From Rotaria macrura (lineage: Eukaryota > Rotifera > Eurotatoria > Philodinida > Philodinidae), in the NCBI GenBank assembly GCA_900239685.1, contig OENT01000036.1, forward strand, positions 62,001-126,000: DNA of 64,000 nucleotides. The letters are read 5' to 3'. Made by a program: the position numbers and the translations under genes. This document shows, piece after piece, positions 1 to 13,900 of the stretch. A model generated the notes under the pieces. The model was given only the letters and a program-made list of their open reading frames with translations. It searched no databases and was not told the DNA's origin. Numbering within the stretch: the first letter of the stretch is position 1; every line of letters begins with the position of its first letter.

Positions 1-3000
1 ATCTCGCATTGAAAAACGTTCGACATTTCTTTTGGAAATGATTGAAAAATGGCGAAAAGTTTATGAAAATAAGATCAATCATTATTCGGACATACACAAT
101 ATTATTCATCACGACATAACAACACAGTATCAATTGATGGATCAACAAATGCAACTATTTCTCAAGTTTGTTTTTTAAGATTGAGATTAATAAATCTACA
201 TGCATTCTATTTACAATTTTAGTAGTGAAAGCTCAGATCCTATAAAAGTTGAACAATGTTTTCAAGAAATTAAAAATTTTAAAAAGAAATTAAGTCAAAA
301 AATAAAACTACTCGATGAATACTCACATAAGTTTCCAACATATACAGTATCGAATTTTGATCCATCCATACTTGGTACAATATCAATGGAAACATCTATT
401 ACAAATCTTAAACTTAATATTGATGATGATGATGATGACTATCATAGTGAAACGACTGTTGAAATAGAAAGTGATACGATTGATAATGAAAGTATAAATT
501 CAAATGAAAGTCAACATACGATACATGAAAATAGTAGCAATCAAGAATTCAATGAAACAAATAGTACAACTCCATTGAAAACATTAGAAAATGTTCCAAC
601 TAAGAAACTACTCTGGTCTTTAAATTTTAAATTTGTACCACAATATATTTCACTCTATCGACAATCAATTTTATTCGCATCCGATCGTTGGGGATTTGTT
701 AGGTAGATATTTGTCTTTGTTGGAAAATAATTTTTTTTTGATATTTTTCTTTTAGTACATGGACTTATACAAATGCACGTACGAAGCCTAAGCCTAAAAA
801 ATCATTTGTTCTTTTCCCACAATTTCGAGTTGGTACATGGTCTCGTGTTTATGTTGAATCATTTAGTGTTTGTAAGTTTTCGTTTTATTTTTTCTCAGTA
901 TCTTGATAGAGTCTACGAAAATTATTATAGACGACGTCATACGCTTAGTTTCTTGCATATTATCTATCGATCGTGTGAATATTTCGATTAGGTATACCAT
1001 GTGAATTGAGACTATGCTCTTGATTTTGATGTATTTCTTTATCAACCATCGAATATGTGTCCATGTATAAGGTCTCGTGCTCTACAAGGACAAGATATTT
1101 GTGACTTGCAAGACTTGCTAAAAATAAAGCACGTATATCGTAGTTTAATTAATTTTACAGAATTAATTTTTATGTCAGATTCTGTATTGTAGAAAGTGTG
1201 ATAAAAGTCAGAAATGGAAATTTTGATGTACAGGAAATATTAGTAATTATAATTTATGTTTAGAATCAATAGATAATTTTAAAATACAAGTTTTGTTTCG
1301 GAGACCTAGTACAATCTTTGATTTTCTGAAGTGTTTAGATTCATAATTTCATCGAATATGAAAAATGTTCCATATTATGAATGTAAACACGAGTAGTATT
1401 CTTTTGATTTGATTTGATTTTTCCTTCTTCGTTCAAGAGTGATTGTAAACACTTTACTCGTTTTCAAAAGACAAGAAAAAGTAGTGATACTAATTTCTTA
1501 AGTTCTTTATGCTGCCCTGATTTTCCTGCTTTTGTCGTGATAGTCATTTTTATTCGAAACGTTCATGAAAATCTTTTTCCATTTAAAAAAGAGGTTGTAA
1601 AACTCTGTATTTATTTCATTCCTTATTTTTAATCAGTTAAAGATTTGATTATTTCGAATCAGTGTCTTTTTAAAAACAACTATTTTAATATTATCAATTA
1701 TCACAAGTACTTCATCACTGTATTAGCATCCTACAAGATTCCTTTTCTTATCGTTTGTCTTCAGTATAAACAATTTGTTTTCCAACGATAGCATTAGAGT
1801 TCGTGAATTTATATTGCTATTGTTCGTTGTCTTTTGCATAGTTTTATTAACCTTGTTGAAGCAAATGGGTATGAATCAAACTGAAGTGAATTTCCATATA
1901 CCTTATCACAATTAACATCTTCTATCAACCCCTATGAGAATGTAGACTTTTATTTATTCCTTTTATGACTATTTTCTTGATCAAACAACGGTTTTCACAA
2001 TGATAAAGGTGAAAATTCCAAATTTAGAAATGTTTTCTTCGCAATGAGGCGGGTATGAACGATAGAAAAATTGGAGATGGCGAATGAATAGGGAAACATT
2101 GAAGTCGAAGTTTCTATTCGAACAAAGGTAATATACTAATTTCGATGAACTATTGATGATTTACTTACTTTTGTCAAAGTATCATGCTGGGCCAACCTCT
2201 TCCCCCGCCGCCTGTAAAACATACATGGTAAAAAACAAGAATACTTCACAGTAATCTACTGCTAGTCGAAAGTCAAAAAACAGGTTGTCGATAGGAATTC
2301 TATACATTCGAAATTCTGCCGTCTCCTTGAACAGAATGAAAACTCAAAAAAAAAAATTTCTCAACTAACTTTTCGATCATTTATCACTATTTCGATTGTG
2401 TACCTTTCTTTTGATTTAGATAAACCATATATATGTGTATTTGTCAAAGGATCAGATGAATCATTAGCCAATTTCATTGCATTTTTTACTCATGCTGGTC
2501 AACTACAGATGAAAGTCGAATATGATCATCGATATACACTTCGACAATTAATTTGTGATGAAAGCTCAAAAGGAAACTGTATATGTACGTATTTCAAAAT
2601 TGAATAGTGTTCAATGTTTTCATCTAGCCGAATACATACTTGAATGTTATTGACTAAGCAAGTAAACAGAAATTAGTTGAATCATCGCATTCAAAAAATT
2701 TCAAAGTCACATATTTTCAAAATAATCTTCTCACTTGTTTTACTCTTCATGTAAAGTCTATAGCGTGAAACGTTTTTTCTTCTTTGGGGAAAACAAGAGT
2801 GACATTCCTAGCATTCTTGATTTGAGAACTAGTAACAAGAAAATTTTATAAGGCAATCGATTCTTTACGATTGATTCGCTATTGTCACGGAAGTCAACTA
2901 ATGTAAATAGTGCGTCATGTTGCTTAGAATGTTGATCTGAAAGTTTATTACAATATTTCTGAAATTTCAAAATCAGTGTCCGTGTGAATAAAGACTCGAT

Positions 3001-4818
3001 TTGTCAGAAATATCGTCATGATAGATTTATATTAGATCAAACATGGAAGTAATTACTACCATTCGATTTATTATAACAATTTATCTTTGGTCTGCGATTT
3101 CTCAATCTGATTACAGTTGACTGGTTAACAGTGATGACTTCAAGATGAAAGGTATCGTTAGTTTCGCGCCAAACTAAGTTGTAAATGTAAGTGTTGGCCA
3201 AGTTAGAAGGAAAATGACTTGAGAATGTTATTTTCAAGAATTTTTAACAATACCTAAATTGATTTATTATTATTTCTTGAGCATGAAATATCGGCGTACT
3301 CGAGAAAATTATTATCGTCTCTTTCAAATAGTGAAAACTATTGTCATGCATGATGTTCCTATTGAAAGTCATCAAACAAACTAGTAAAACTCATTGTCTT
3401 TTGAACTATCACATCACAGATAACTATATTACATTGTGATAATAAACTTTGGTTGAATCACTTCCGACTGAAATAGATAGTGTTTCCAGGCTTCCGGGTT
3501 AATTTGATATTAGACTAGCGAAGAATTAAGCAACCTCCAACTCCACTGCTCTCTCTTTTTTCAGAATCATCCAATCTAGCAGAATCGAGTCTTAAATGTC
3601 CTAGGTTGATACTACGATGTATATTTGAACTTAAAATTTGTTTCTATTATTTCATATTTTTATTGACAGTTTCATTTAGCCGATTTTTAAAAAAAAGTAG
3701 AATCCATGTAACTTTCACAACTGTGAAGTTCGATGAAAGCAAACTCTCAGGAGAGTACATGTAGAGAAATCAATCTAATGCAAACGAATTTCTTTTATAA
3801 TTACCCGGTTGATACTCTTTATTTCAACGAGAAAAAAAACGACAATGGATAGTTCCTTCATTGCCAAGAGGGTTACACCCAACTAATTTGTTTATTTCAT
3901 TCCAGAGAGAATCATGAAAAACATGTGACTATTTGCCTAGTTTATATGTAACGCTAATCGTCAGATAAGAAGTAATTAATGGTCAATTGCCTTGTAACAC
4001 ATTGAAGAAAATTTGTGAACATAACTTTTCGATAGGGTTAAGTCGAGTTTCATAAGTGATTTATGAAATCTATGGTTAAAAGACTTCTTCAAGTTGATTG
4101 ATATTTTAAATTCTTTCATAGAATACTGTGACTGATTTATGCTTGAACAATTTTTTTGTTAGTTGATTCCTATTCAATGTTTTGTTTTTAATTCTAGGGG
4201 CTGTTGACCGTAGCATGCATTGCATCTATAAACATGATTTGCCAAGAATCAATACAGAAATAAAACCATTTCTATCGACGCATAAAATAGCAACACACTT
4301 AAATGATCGAAGTTGTGATGTTATTCGTATGGCTATCAATCAAAATCTTCTCGCTCTACTCGGTATAGTTGTATTTTATATCTTTGTAAATTTATTTATT
4401 TTTCTCGTGCAAAAACTATTAATAATAGTTAGACGTGAAATATATGTTTCTTGTCATTTGCTTAGATTCTCGAACGCAAATAGTAACACTTTATGATAAG
4501 AATGATCAAAAAGAAATTAGAATTTATCCAGCTGAATTCTTACCTACGGATGACAATAAACTATGGCGCGTCGAATTATTTCCCGACGATAGTCTTCTTT
4601 TACGTTTCGATGATGACGAACGTACCGGTGATCGTGCACAAATTATTCGTCATATTGTTGTACATGTTAAAAAGAATGAATTAACGAAAAACTACGAGGT
4701 TATATCACAGATTCAAGCAACAAATGTTTACGGTTTTGCCATTGGCACAGATTCAGAAGTTATTGCTGGTTTAAGAAAATCTAATTGCTTCGAAGGTCTC
4801 ATTAATTGCTATGTCTGA
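1..4818 (+). CDS. TRIM-like gene A (coiled coil + propeller), 5' end outside window
   Basis: Exons read as <1..165, 223..702, 756..871, 2420..2584, 4198..4362 and 4466..4818, giving about 480 residues of the C-terminal part. The frame stays open over all junctions. Residues 1-90 look like an amphipathic helical coiled coil. An acidic Ser/Asp-rich linker follows, including a run of five Asp. A propeller-like domain runs from about residue 181 to the end and closes with NCYV. It aligns by eye with genes B-E: an LLW start, a VESF strand, a FFTHAGQL strand and an LLDSRTQ strand. RING and B-box are expected to the left of the window by homology. Two of its introns are 1.5-1.6 kb and interrupt the propeller where B-E have none. 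The family likely acts as a RING E3 ligase, which is inference; the propeller ligand is unknown. Confidence 0.75.
872..2419 (+). other. Long intron of gene A (1.55 kb)
   Basis: It starts GTAAGT and ends TTTAG. I see no coding potential, no terminal repeats and no recognisable transposon protein inside. It splits the propeller between the VESFSV and YKPY strands, where genes B-E are continuous, so it may have been gained in A. Confidence 0.6.
2585..4197 (+). other. Second long intron of gene A (1.61 kb)
   Basis: It starts GTACGT and ends TTCTAG. It is AT-rich with only short random ORFs and nothing recognisable. It also falls at a propeller position with no intron in B-E. Confidence 0.6.
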
Positions 4819-5097
4819 TATGTAACATTTTAAATATACATATACTATATATCTATGCATATTTTTTTTCTCATTATCGTTTTATTATTTGTTTATATTT
4901 CATATAAATCAGATATTTATTTAAAAGAAATTAGTCACGTTCTTGTTATAGATAACTTTTCAGTCAGATTATACTTCAAACATTATTGTAAATAAAAACT
5001 CTATTGAACTTTGATTTTGTTTCAGATTTTCCTTAGGTAAATGCCACCTTAAGCATACACATCGAAAAGAAAGAAAGAGGTCGAAATATATTAAAAT

Positions 5098-8000
5098 ATG
5101 ATTAATGCTAAACTTGTCACATGTGAATTATGCCAAAATTACTATGCTGATCCTCGACAGGTAAATGTTTATGCTTGTCAACAATAGACTTGAATCTTAT
5201 TGTAAATTTTTATTATCGTTTAAATGAAATTTTTATATACAAGAGTTTTCGATGCTTTTGATCAATAGATGACGATTTTCAAATAGTATAGACATTCATA
5301 GTTCGTTGAAACTATCATCACTATCAACAATAATTTTCAATAAAGTTTCTGATCAGTAATCTGTCTTGAAATAGTTGTGTTTTTTATAGTCGATGCTTCT
5401 AAATTAGTAAAACACACTAGAAATCTTTGTCTACTGAACTATCCTGATGCTTGTATGACATTGTTGATCGAATAGAATATCTATTTATCAATCGTTGAGC
5501 TATTCCAGATTTGAATTTTAACGAATTACACATGTTGAAGACGATCAAAAGTGATGCTGTGACTCTTTACAAAAGAGAATTCGAAAACTAAAAAATTCTG
5601 TGAAATATGAATAAATAAATAAATTCAATTGATCTTTTCATATTAGAAAACATTTCTATAATCAACTAGTAACTTTTAATTTAACATATTTAATATAACT
5701 ATCAGAAGACTAACGATCGTACCTATGTAAATGTTGATATTGAATTTGAAAGAATATGCAATGAACAAATTTTGCGTTCGACGATTTATACAAAGTAAAT
5801 GGACTTTGATTGAATATTTTTCTTTAGATTCCCTGTTCACATTCATTTTGTTTCGATTGTATATCAGGTCGTTTCAATGAGAAAACATTAATATTAATAT
5901 GTCCGAAATGTGAAAAACTTCATCAATATAGATCATTAGAGGAATTTCAAATTCGATGTATGCCTGATGGATTTCTCGCTAACATGGTAGCTCAGTTTAA
6001 AAGAAATCAAAGTCGTTTAACAGTAACATCATCGGTATTATCGTCACGCCCACCATCATCATTTTCGCATGTATCAAAATTTTCTTCATCAACACCAATA
6101 CCTCGTATACCAACACAAGAAATAGATTCAAATAATCATGATCAATCGGGCTCTGAGTGTTCCACACCATCAATATTTAATCATGTAAGGCCATCATCTG
6201 TTTTACAACAACAAACAACACGTTCCATGATTGCCATATGTCAATTATGCAATATACGAGGAGAATTAGTTGTATGTTCTCATTGTGAAAGTGCTATTTG
6301 TATTAAATGTGCACAAGAACATCAGAGTGTTGTTAATGGAGATGTTAAACGAGAATGGAATCAGTGTAAAACATATTTTGAAACAATTAATGAGAAATCA
6401 AGTATTTTTCTTTTGTTTTGTTTTCACGATACGACTTTATTTTTCATGTGTTTGCTATTTCTTTTTGTAATATAGTAAAATTTGAAAATGATGAACAGGA
6501 AGCGAATAATCAAGCTCGTACTCTACAAACATTTATTAGTAAACAAAGTGACAAACTGATAAAAATTGTAGAAAGTCAAAAGAATGCATATGTTAATGTC
6601 ATTGAAAACCATCTGCGAACTCATAAAAACTAGTAAGTTAACTAATTAAGATGAAACTACTAGTTGCTGTTTGTGTTCTGGAAAGATAATGGAAGACAGA
6701 TTTTTATTTATTGTTTTTTTGTACTGTATCATTTCATATGAGCGACACAACGTTCTATAACTGATAAATTACTGTTGAATTAAGACGATGCATGTATGTA
6801 TGTTATGAATAAGTGATTTATATTGTAGAACGAGTTCAACGTCTAAATAGGTTGTTGGTCATTCAACTGACTGCTGTCTGAAGTCACTGCAGATATTAAA
6901 GATAGCATGGGATTTTTAAACGCTAAATAAGATTATTTCTAGTGAACTTTATGAATCATCTGTTGGTAAAACGATAATCATTTTTTTTCGTCAATCCTTC
7001 TATAAAAATACCATGGTCGAACCAATCCGATCATTCGAAATAAATCTTTCTTTACTGGCAATTAATATTCATCAGCTAGTGTTTCTATGTGATAGTATAG
7101 ATCAATGAAAATGCCAACTAATAAATTAGATGTGCGTCGAATACTTCACGAATACGTGATGTTATAGAATTGATTGTAAAGTAGTTGTACAAAAATTCAG
7201 CTCATGACAAAGTCCAGTGGTATTAAGCGTCGTCAGAGTTTTTCAAATGACTCAAAGCACATTAGATATTTATTTGACAAGATTTACTAAAAGAAAACTT
7301 CCAACATTCATCGGAGTAGTGCGATGGGCATTACACAAAGAGGTAGAATCGCTGTCTGATTTCGAGAGTTGATTTCATACGTTCAAGTTATCGTTTTAGT
7401 GTACTCGTGAAGTTCTTTGAATATTTTCGACCTTCCTGAAAGATTCAAAAAACAAAACCCATCGATTTTAATTCTATTTGATCTACATAACAAACGTACT
7501 ATCAATAACAGTGATTGAAATTTATCTGTGAGATAAAATTGACATACTATTAAATGATTCTAAACTATTTTTTTGCGTATTCAAACTTCATTCAAGTTCA
7601 TCGATGACTGATTGTTTCGACTAAAAAGCACTTGATCTAATTGGAAATCATTTTTTTGTTAAAGTGCATACACACAATAAAATTAAACATAGTCAAACAA
7701 AAACTGAACCATCCTATCGTCATGAATTTTCGCTATCGCCGGTATCTTCTCTATACAATTGATCGCTGAGCAACCGTTTGAGATTTACTGAGAATATATG
7801 TTTTAGTTTATTAATACGTCAGTTTCTTTTTCATTCCAAAAAAAAAGCATCTCTCCAAGTCTACAGCAAAATTGTCGTATTTCAGTGATAACTATCCAAT
7901 GAATATTCTGAAGTTCCTAGAATGAGAATTTTTCTCAGTATGAACGAAATATTTTGATTTTTGTTTGTAGAAAAAGATACAACAAAACTTCTATGATGAA

Positions 8001-10722
8001 CTTCGTTCCTGAAAAGAGTGATCATACAAATATTACAATATTAAGTCTAGGTGATGCAATAGTGCTCGATATGCGATAGGATATATTTTGTGTTCAATAT
8101 TGTAGACATATGTTTAATTTTAACATGTTACTATGTACAATATATTCTCTTCGTTTAGTTTTGTTGGTGAACAATTCGTTGACGAATATGAATCAATTGA
8201 CAAGCGTATTGGAGATTTACTTGAGTATATTATGATTATGAAATATATTTTCTCGAGATAATACAACATAATACTTTTTTTTAAAATTAGTTCTAATGAT
8301 ATTACCAATGACAAAGTTAATGATTTTTTATTTGAAATAGAACATCTCGAAAGTCGATTAGATAATTTAAATAATACTATTGATTCAAATCAATTACAAG
8401 TATGGAAACAACAAATTTTCAACACTAAATTTGTTGAACTCAAAAACTAAAAGTAACTTCTCTGTTTAGTTTCCTTTACTCACATTACCTGAGAAAATCA
8501 ATATAACATCACTTTTTGGTGCACTTGAATATGTTTCACACAATAATCAATCAACTACATTCGATCCATATTCAATACAAATGACGAACGGTGATCATGA
8601 TTCATCATCAAAATCTGAAGATGATGACTATGTTGTTATTCCTACATCAAATCATAGTGATAATAATCATCATACAAGAAATACTTTACCTAATTCAATC
8701 GAACGGATCTCAACATTATCATCAATCTCAACTGTACCTAAAAAGAAACTTCTATGGCAAATCGATTACTTTTCTGTTCCCTACTACGTTCGAATTTATG
8801 AAAGTCAATTATTTATTTGCGATAAATACGGTTTGTTGTATTCGATATTTAAAAACGAGTCTTGTAAAGATGTTCTACACTAATTGTAGGTTTTCTGTAT
8901 AGTGTCACAAAAATCTATCATAAGGATTTCATCGTTCTCCTTTCTGATACAGTTAACTTATAAGATAACTACTTCTTGAAGATTGGATCATTCCAAGAAC
9001 ATGTGTGCCATGTGTCACTTTCGTTGCATTCGACTTTTAACTCATTGCATAACATGAAAATAAGATTTGATCGATTTATTTAAGTAAAGAAAGCATACTT
9101 GTTTCCTTTTAAATCTAAAGGATTCGATAGAATACAAAACTTTTTTGTCGAAATTATTACTAGTGACTGTTACAAAGAAAAAATGCAGTCGTTCAAGTTT
9201 TCTTCGTGTAAGAAAACGAATTCAATGTCCGTCTTTTTCAAATCTGTTCTATGTTAAACAAAGCTCTCGACAGATTTCGCATAGATACACTTGAATGGAA
9301 TTTAAAACTTATTTCAATATTGTTATCTAACGCTTTTAGATAGAAGCAATATTATTTAAGATAGAACTGAAATTCGTGTTCTCATGCATACTATAGAAGC
9401 ACGTGTTTATAAATGAATAATAAGAGAGAAACAGCACGAGGATTAATTATGAAGGGCACACGTTCTATACTACATAGTTCGCATAGTTACAGAAGAAAGA
9501 GATATCTCACACTTGACACTACAGAATAACAAGGAAAGACAACAAAAAAAAAATGGCAAATGTGAGTAGTTAATTGTATAAAGAAGTAAAAAGTTAACTG
9601 AATGCTTCATATAATATCGTATTTCAGATTCGTGCAAAGACTAGAAAATATTGAACTTCAACATCATTTGACATTTTCAAGTGATAATTCAACATTGTTT
9701 CAGTTCATCATGACTATTAATTTCTAGTTTCTTACAATAGCATATTTATATAAAGACCTCTTGTTCCATTAAATTATAGGAACAAAGAAAAAGGCTGTCT
9801 TTTGTACTATGAACATTTACTTCTGAGTTGATTTTTCAAGATCTATTTGAATGAAACTCGATCGCAAGACTTTCTTTCAATTCATCGACGTAAAAGAAAA
9901 CACATTGTTTATTCGTTTTTCTTCTTAGGCTCATTAGCAATATATAAATTAAATAAATCAAATGACGTTCGTCAAAAACCAATTTTACAGCGTGAAGTAA
10001 AATTATTCAAAGATTATTCCACATCATCGACAGCAGATGATGATCAAACAATCATCGATTCATTTGTCGTTTATAAATTATGGATAATTGTATTCAAACG
10101 TAAAAAGAATGAACTACATGGTACAATACATTTGTTTACACTTGACGGTAAATTAATACCAAATGGTAAATGTATACATAATTATCCATCAAGAGAATTA
10201 ACGATGGATGTAGAAAAAAATATACTTTGGTCATTAGATCAAAAACAACTTTGTCTTTTTTACTATGACTTACCCGATACAAAACCAAATAATCCTGATG
10301 AATATTTTCAGAATCGTCATTCACATGTACAATTCTCGAAACCATTTGCACCGATACATATATCAGTTAATAAAAATGTTTTAGCTGTCTTAGATAAAAA
10401 TCGACAAGCTGTACACGTTTATGATAAAAAAACTCGACATCAACTATATGAACATGTTAATATGCATGGAAATTCAACACATTCCTGTTGGGACATGGCA
10501 TTATTTTCTGATAATAGCCTCCTTATAAAACTTGATGAAAGGAGTTCATTAAAGGCAGGACCATCGAAACATATTTATTTACAACTTGATATAACAAAAC
10601 AACATAATATTATTGGAACAATCGAAGAAACTGATGCATACGGCATGATCATAACTTCAACGGATGAAATTCTTATTGGTGTTAGGATAAATACAAAAGG
10701 CATTGTTAAATGTTATGTTTAA
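5098..10722 (+). CDS. TRIM-like gene B: RING, B-box, coiled coil, propeller
   Basis: Exons 5098..5160, 5828..6401, 6476..6632, 8159..8224, 8291..8399, 8470..8830 and 9929..10722 join to 707 residues in one open frame. Residues 9-49 form a complete C3HC4 RING: CELC, CSH, CFDC and CPKC. A Ser/Thr-rich linker leads to a B-box from Cys159 (CQLC, CSHC, CIKC, final His). A coiled coil covers about 195-320, then an acidic linker, then a propeller-like domain at about 414-707 ending KCYV. The start is the first ATG before the RING, 279 bp after gene A stops. A RING-B-box-coiled-coil protein is expected to bind an E2 and act as a ubiquitin ligase. The C-terminal fold is inferred from blade-like repeats such as ILWSLD and from homology to the neighbouring copies. 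Confidence 0.85.
6633..8158 (+). other. Long intron of gene B (1.53 kb)
   Basis: A GTAAGT donor and TTTAG acceptor, phase 2, within the coiled-coil region. The matching intron of gene C is only 73 bp (13264-13336). No coding content or repeat was recognised inside. Confidence 0.65.
8831..9928 (+). other. Long intron of gene B at the propeller start (1.1 kb)
   Basis: It has a weak donor, GTTTGT, and a TTCTTAG acceptor. It was chosen because it rejoins DKYG to SLAIYKL, which aligns with equivalent strands in C and D. No features are seen inside. Confidence 0.6.
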
Positions 10723-10927
10723 GAATAATGTTGATTTTATTAGCGACTTTCATTCATTTCTCTTTTGCTTTGTCTTTTGAATTCACAATTTTTATTTTCT
10801 GTTAAAAATGATCTGCAGATGTATTTGACAAAAAAAAACGAAACAAGGAAATTTAATAATACGACACAAACATGTGTAAAAGTTAAGTTATCTATATGTA
10901 TACTCTAATTCATTGTAGACTACTATT

Positions 10928-13900
10928 ATGGCTTGTTATCTTCCGGATCATCTTGTTCGATGTTTAATATGTAAAAATTTGTTTTCTGATGCACGTCGTC
11001 TTCGTTGTGGATGTGTTTATTGTTATCTATGTTGTTTACAGCTGATTAAAAGTAATACACTGCATTGTCAATGTTCATGTGTACATCAATTCAATTCACA
11101 AGAAGAAATGGAAAAGGTGACACACACACACACATATTTTAATTCTAGATGAGAATTGAATTCTTCGAATGATGCTTTAATTCGATCAACAATCTTAAAA
11201 ATATATACAGAAGAAAAGCATTCACACTATCCTTTCGCATATTCTTCGATGTTCGAAGTATTAGCATGATTTTATTTCACTGTTGTATGAAATCCATCGC
11301 CTTATTTATGCCTATACTACATTTTTCATAGTAACTATACTGAAGAGACGTCAGAATTCAGTTAAAATCAGAGAAAGTTATTAGAAAAATGAGAATAAGC
11401 AATACATGTTACTTTCGATTAACTTGTATTGACAATTTTTCCCGATGGAAAGACAATATATTTGTGTATGTATTGAAAAATAAAACGGATATCACTGAAG
11501 CATCAAGTCTCTAAGGTGTATTTGAGAGTATTCTAAATAAATTCTTCAACGTCTTATGTGTGAGTATTCGATAAATATTCAAGAAGATGATAGCTACTAG
11601 TTTTCTTCGATGATAACATCTTAATTGAACGATCATACTGATGAATCTATGTGAATCTTTGTCGGATGCAAAGTCACTGATATGATCTCTCGGTATGAGA
11701 AATGAAAAGATCCATTCTTTTGAGGTTTTACGAAAGGAAAAAAAAGTATTCGATTCTTTCTTACATCAATGTTAAACTCTACTATCTTTTCAATATGATT
11801 TTATAAGTTTCTCATGTGCATTGTTTGCGTGAATGTCATTTCTGACGACTTGATTAGACGATATTGAATCATCATCGGATCTGTTATGGATATTGATGAT
11901 ATGGTGTAGGCCATTGCAATAATCCAAGTCACTCAATAGGAAGCTACTTTCACATATAGCATGAACTTTTTCTATTAAATTTTCAACATCTGAGGATTCG
12001 TAACCCGTTGATTGCTATATTGATATTTGTATTCTACAGTACATATCAGAATATGAAATGTTGTCATAGAAAAATAAATCCAAATGAATTGTTGAAATCT
12101 ATTCATGAAAACTGTTTGATACTTACTAGAGCTATTTGTTGCGTAAATCAATCACATGCATTTTAAAATATCTAAACTTTTTCTGTCGTTTTGATTTTCT
12201 TTTTCATCTAGTCTCTAGTTATTGACAATGTTGTTAATGATCTTGTACGTCAACATATCAAACAAAAACAACCGTCATCGAAAAAATTGGTTGACTACGA
12301 TTCCATATCACTATCATCAACGCGAACTGAAGAAGATACGAATCTCATCGAAGAACAAACATCTGAATCAACATCATCCACAAGTCTGTCTGCAACTACA
12401 CGAAAACAACTTGCCGTTGTTCAACCATCATGCACAATCTGTAAGAAGAAATCGAATACAATTATTCTTTGTGAACATTGTAAAACTGATATATGCGATT
12501 TATGTATGAAAACACATTATCGAATTGTAACAGATACGCTTAATGATAAATGGATAGAATGTTCAGAAAAATTCAATCAAATCAATGAACATGTTTGTAC
12601 GTATTGATCTATCTTTGATCACAAATTCATGACCTCGGCTATTTCTTATTTGAACAAATACATAGACCGATGAAATTTTGCCTCAGATTCTCGATGACAG
12701 TTTCTAAACAATGTACATGTCTAGAAATTTGTTTCGTGACAATGTAATTCGTTTTCCATGAGATTTGCATTTGAAATCTAAAATTCGAAAATGTTACATG
12801 TAAGAAGTGCAAGGGGCATTTTTTCATAGAAAATGCTGACTGTATGAAGAATAAAACGATTTTGAAAGATTTTAAATGTGCTTCGAATAGACATGCCCTA
12901 TCACTTTGAATCGAACGGTAATATTTATTGTGAGATTTAAGACGATTTGAAATCACTAGTTTTGAATTTTCGTAAAATAACTACGAATTTCTTTGACGAT
13001 CTAAAAGAAAAATAGAGATTTGTCTTACTTGAACGATAAAAATATCACACCCTTAGATTATTTCTATGAAAATTTATTCAAAAAACACATCTTTGTCTAT
13101 GTTAAGTTTTATCACATCAAAACAAAACAATATCAATATCCAAACTTGATGCGATAAGAAAAACAATAGAAGAACGGAGTAAAAATTTAAAGTCGATTAT
13201 TGACAACCATCGAAAAACACTTGCAAACTATATCGATAATCATATTCAAGTAGTTGAACAAACGTAATCGTTATTCACATGCCTAAAGCAAGCCTTCTAA
13301 AATTTTCTAATTCTTTGTTTTTTTTATTCTTAAAAGTATGAAAGCAAATAATATTAATTATGAATATGAATCAATTAAGCAACGTGCCCCGAAAATACTC
13401 GAGTAAATGGTTTATTTTTCTGGTGTCAAATTAACTAAACTACTTTAATGAATGTTTTCTATTTCAGAAAAGAAACAAAAACATCCAATTTATTATCATT
13501 CCTTGAAGAGACGGAGAAATTGTTAGAACAATTAATTATCCGTAATAAAGAATTGAAAGACGTTGAGATGAAAGTAAGCTGAAGTCTATTCGATGTGACT
13601 GCATTATTTAAGTTTCATTTTGAGGTACCTTATCTCTCTCAACCTGATTCAACATTACTTAATCTAAGTCATATAATTGGCGAACTTAAATTCGATGATC
13701 AAACACCTCGACCATTTTCACCAACAAAAACAACAGAGAATCAAAACCATCAAAGTAACCTATCCAATAAAACACCATCGTCATTAATGTCGATAACAGC
13801 TGAACAAGGACACTTTCCACGTCGTATGCGACCATCATGTCGATCACGAGGTGCTCGTGGAAACCAAAATTATTTATATTCTAATGGATTCTATCCTCGA

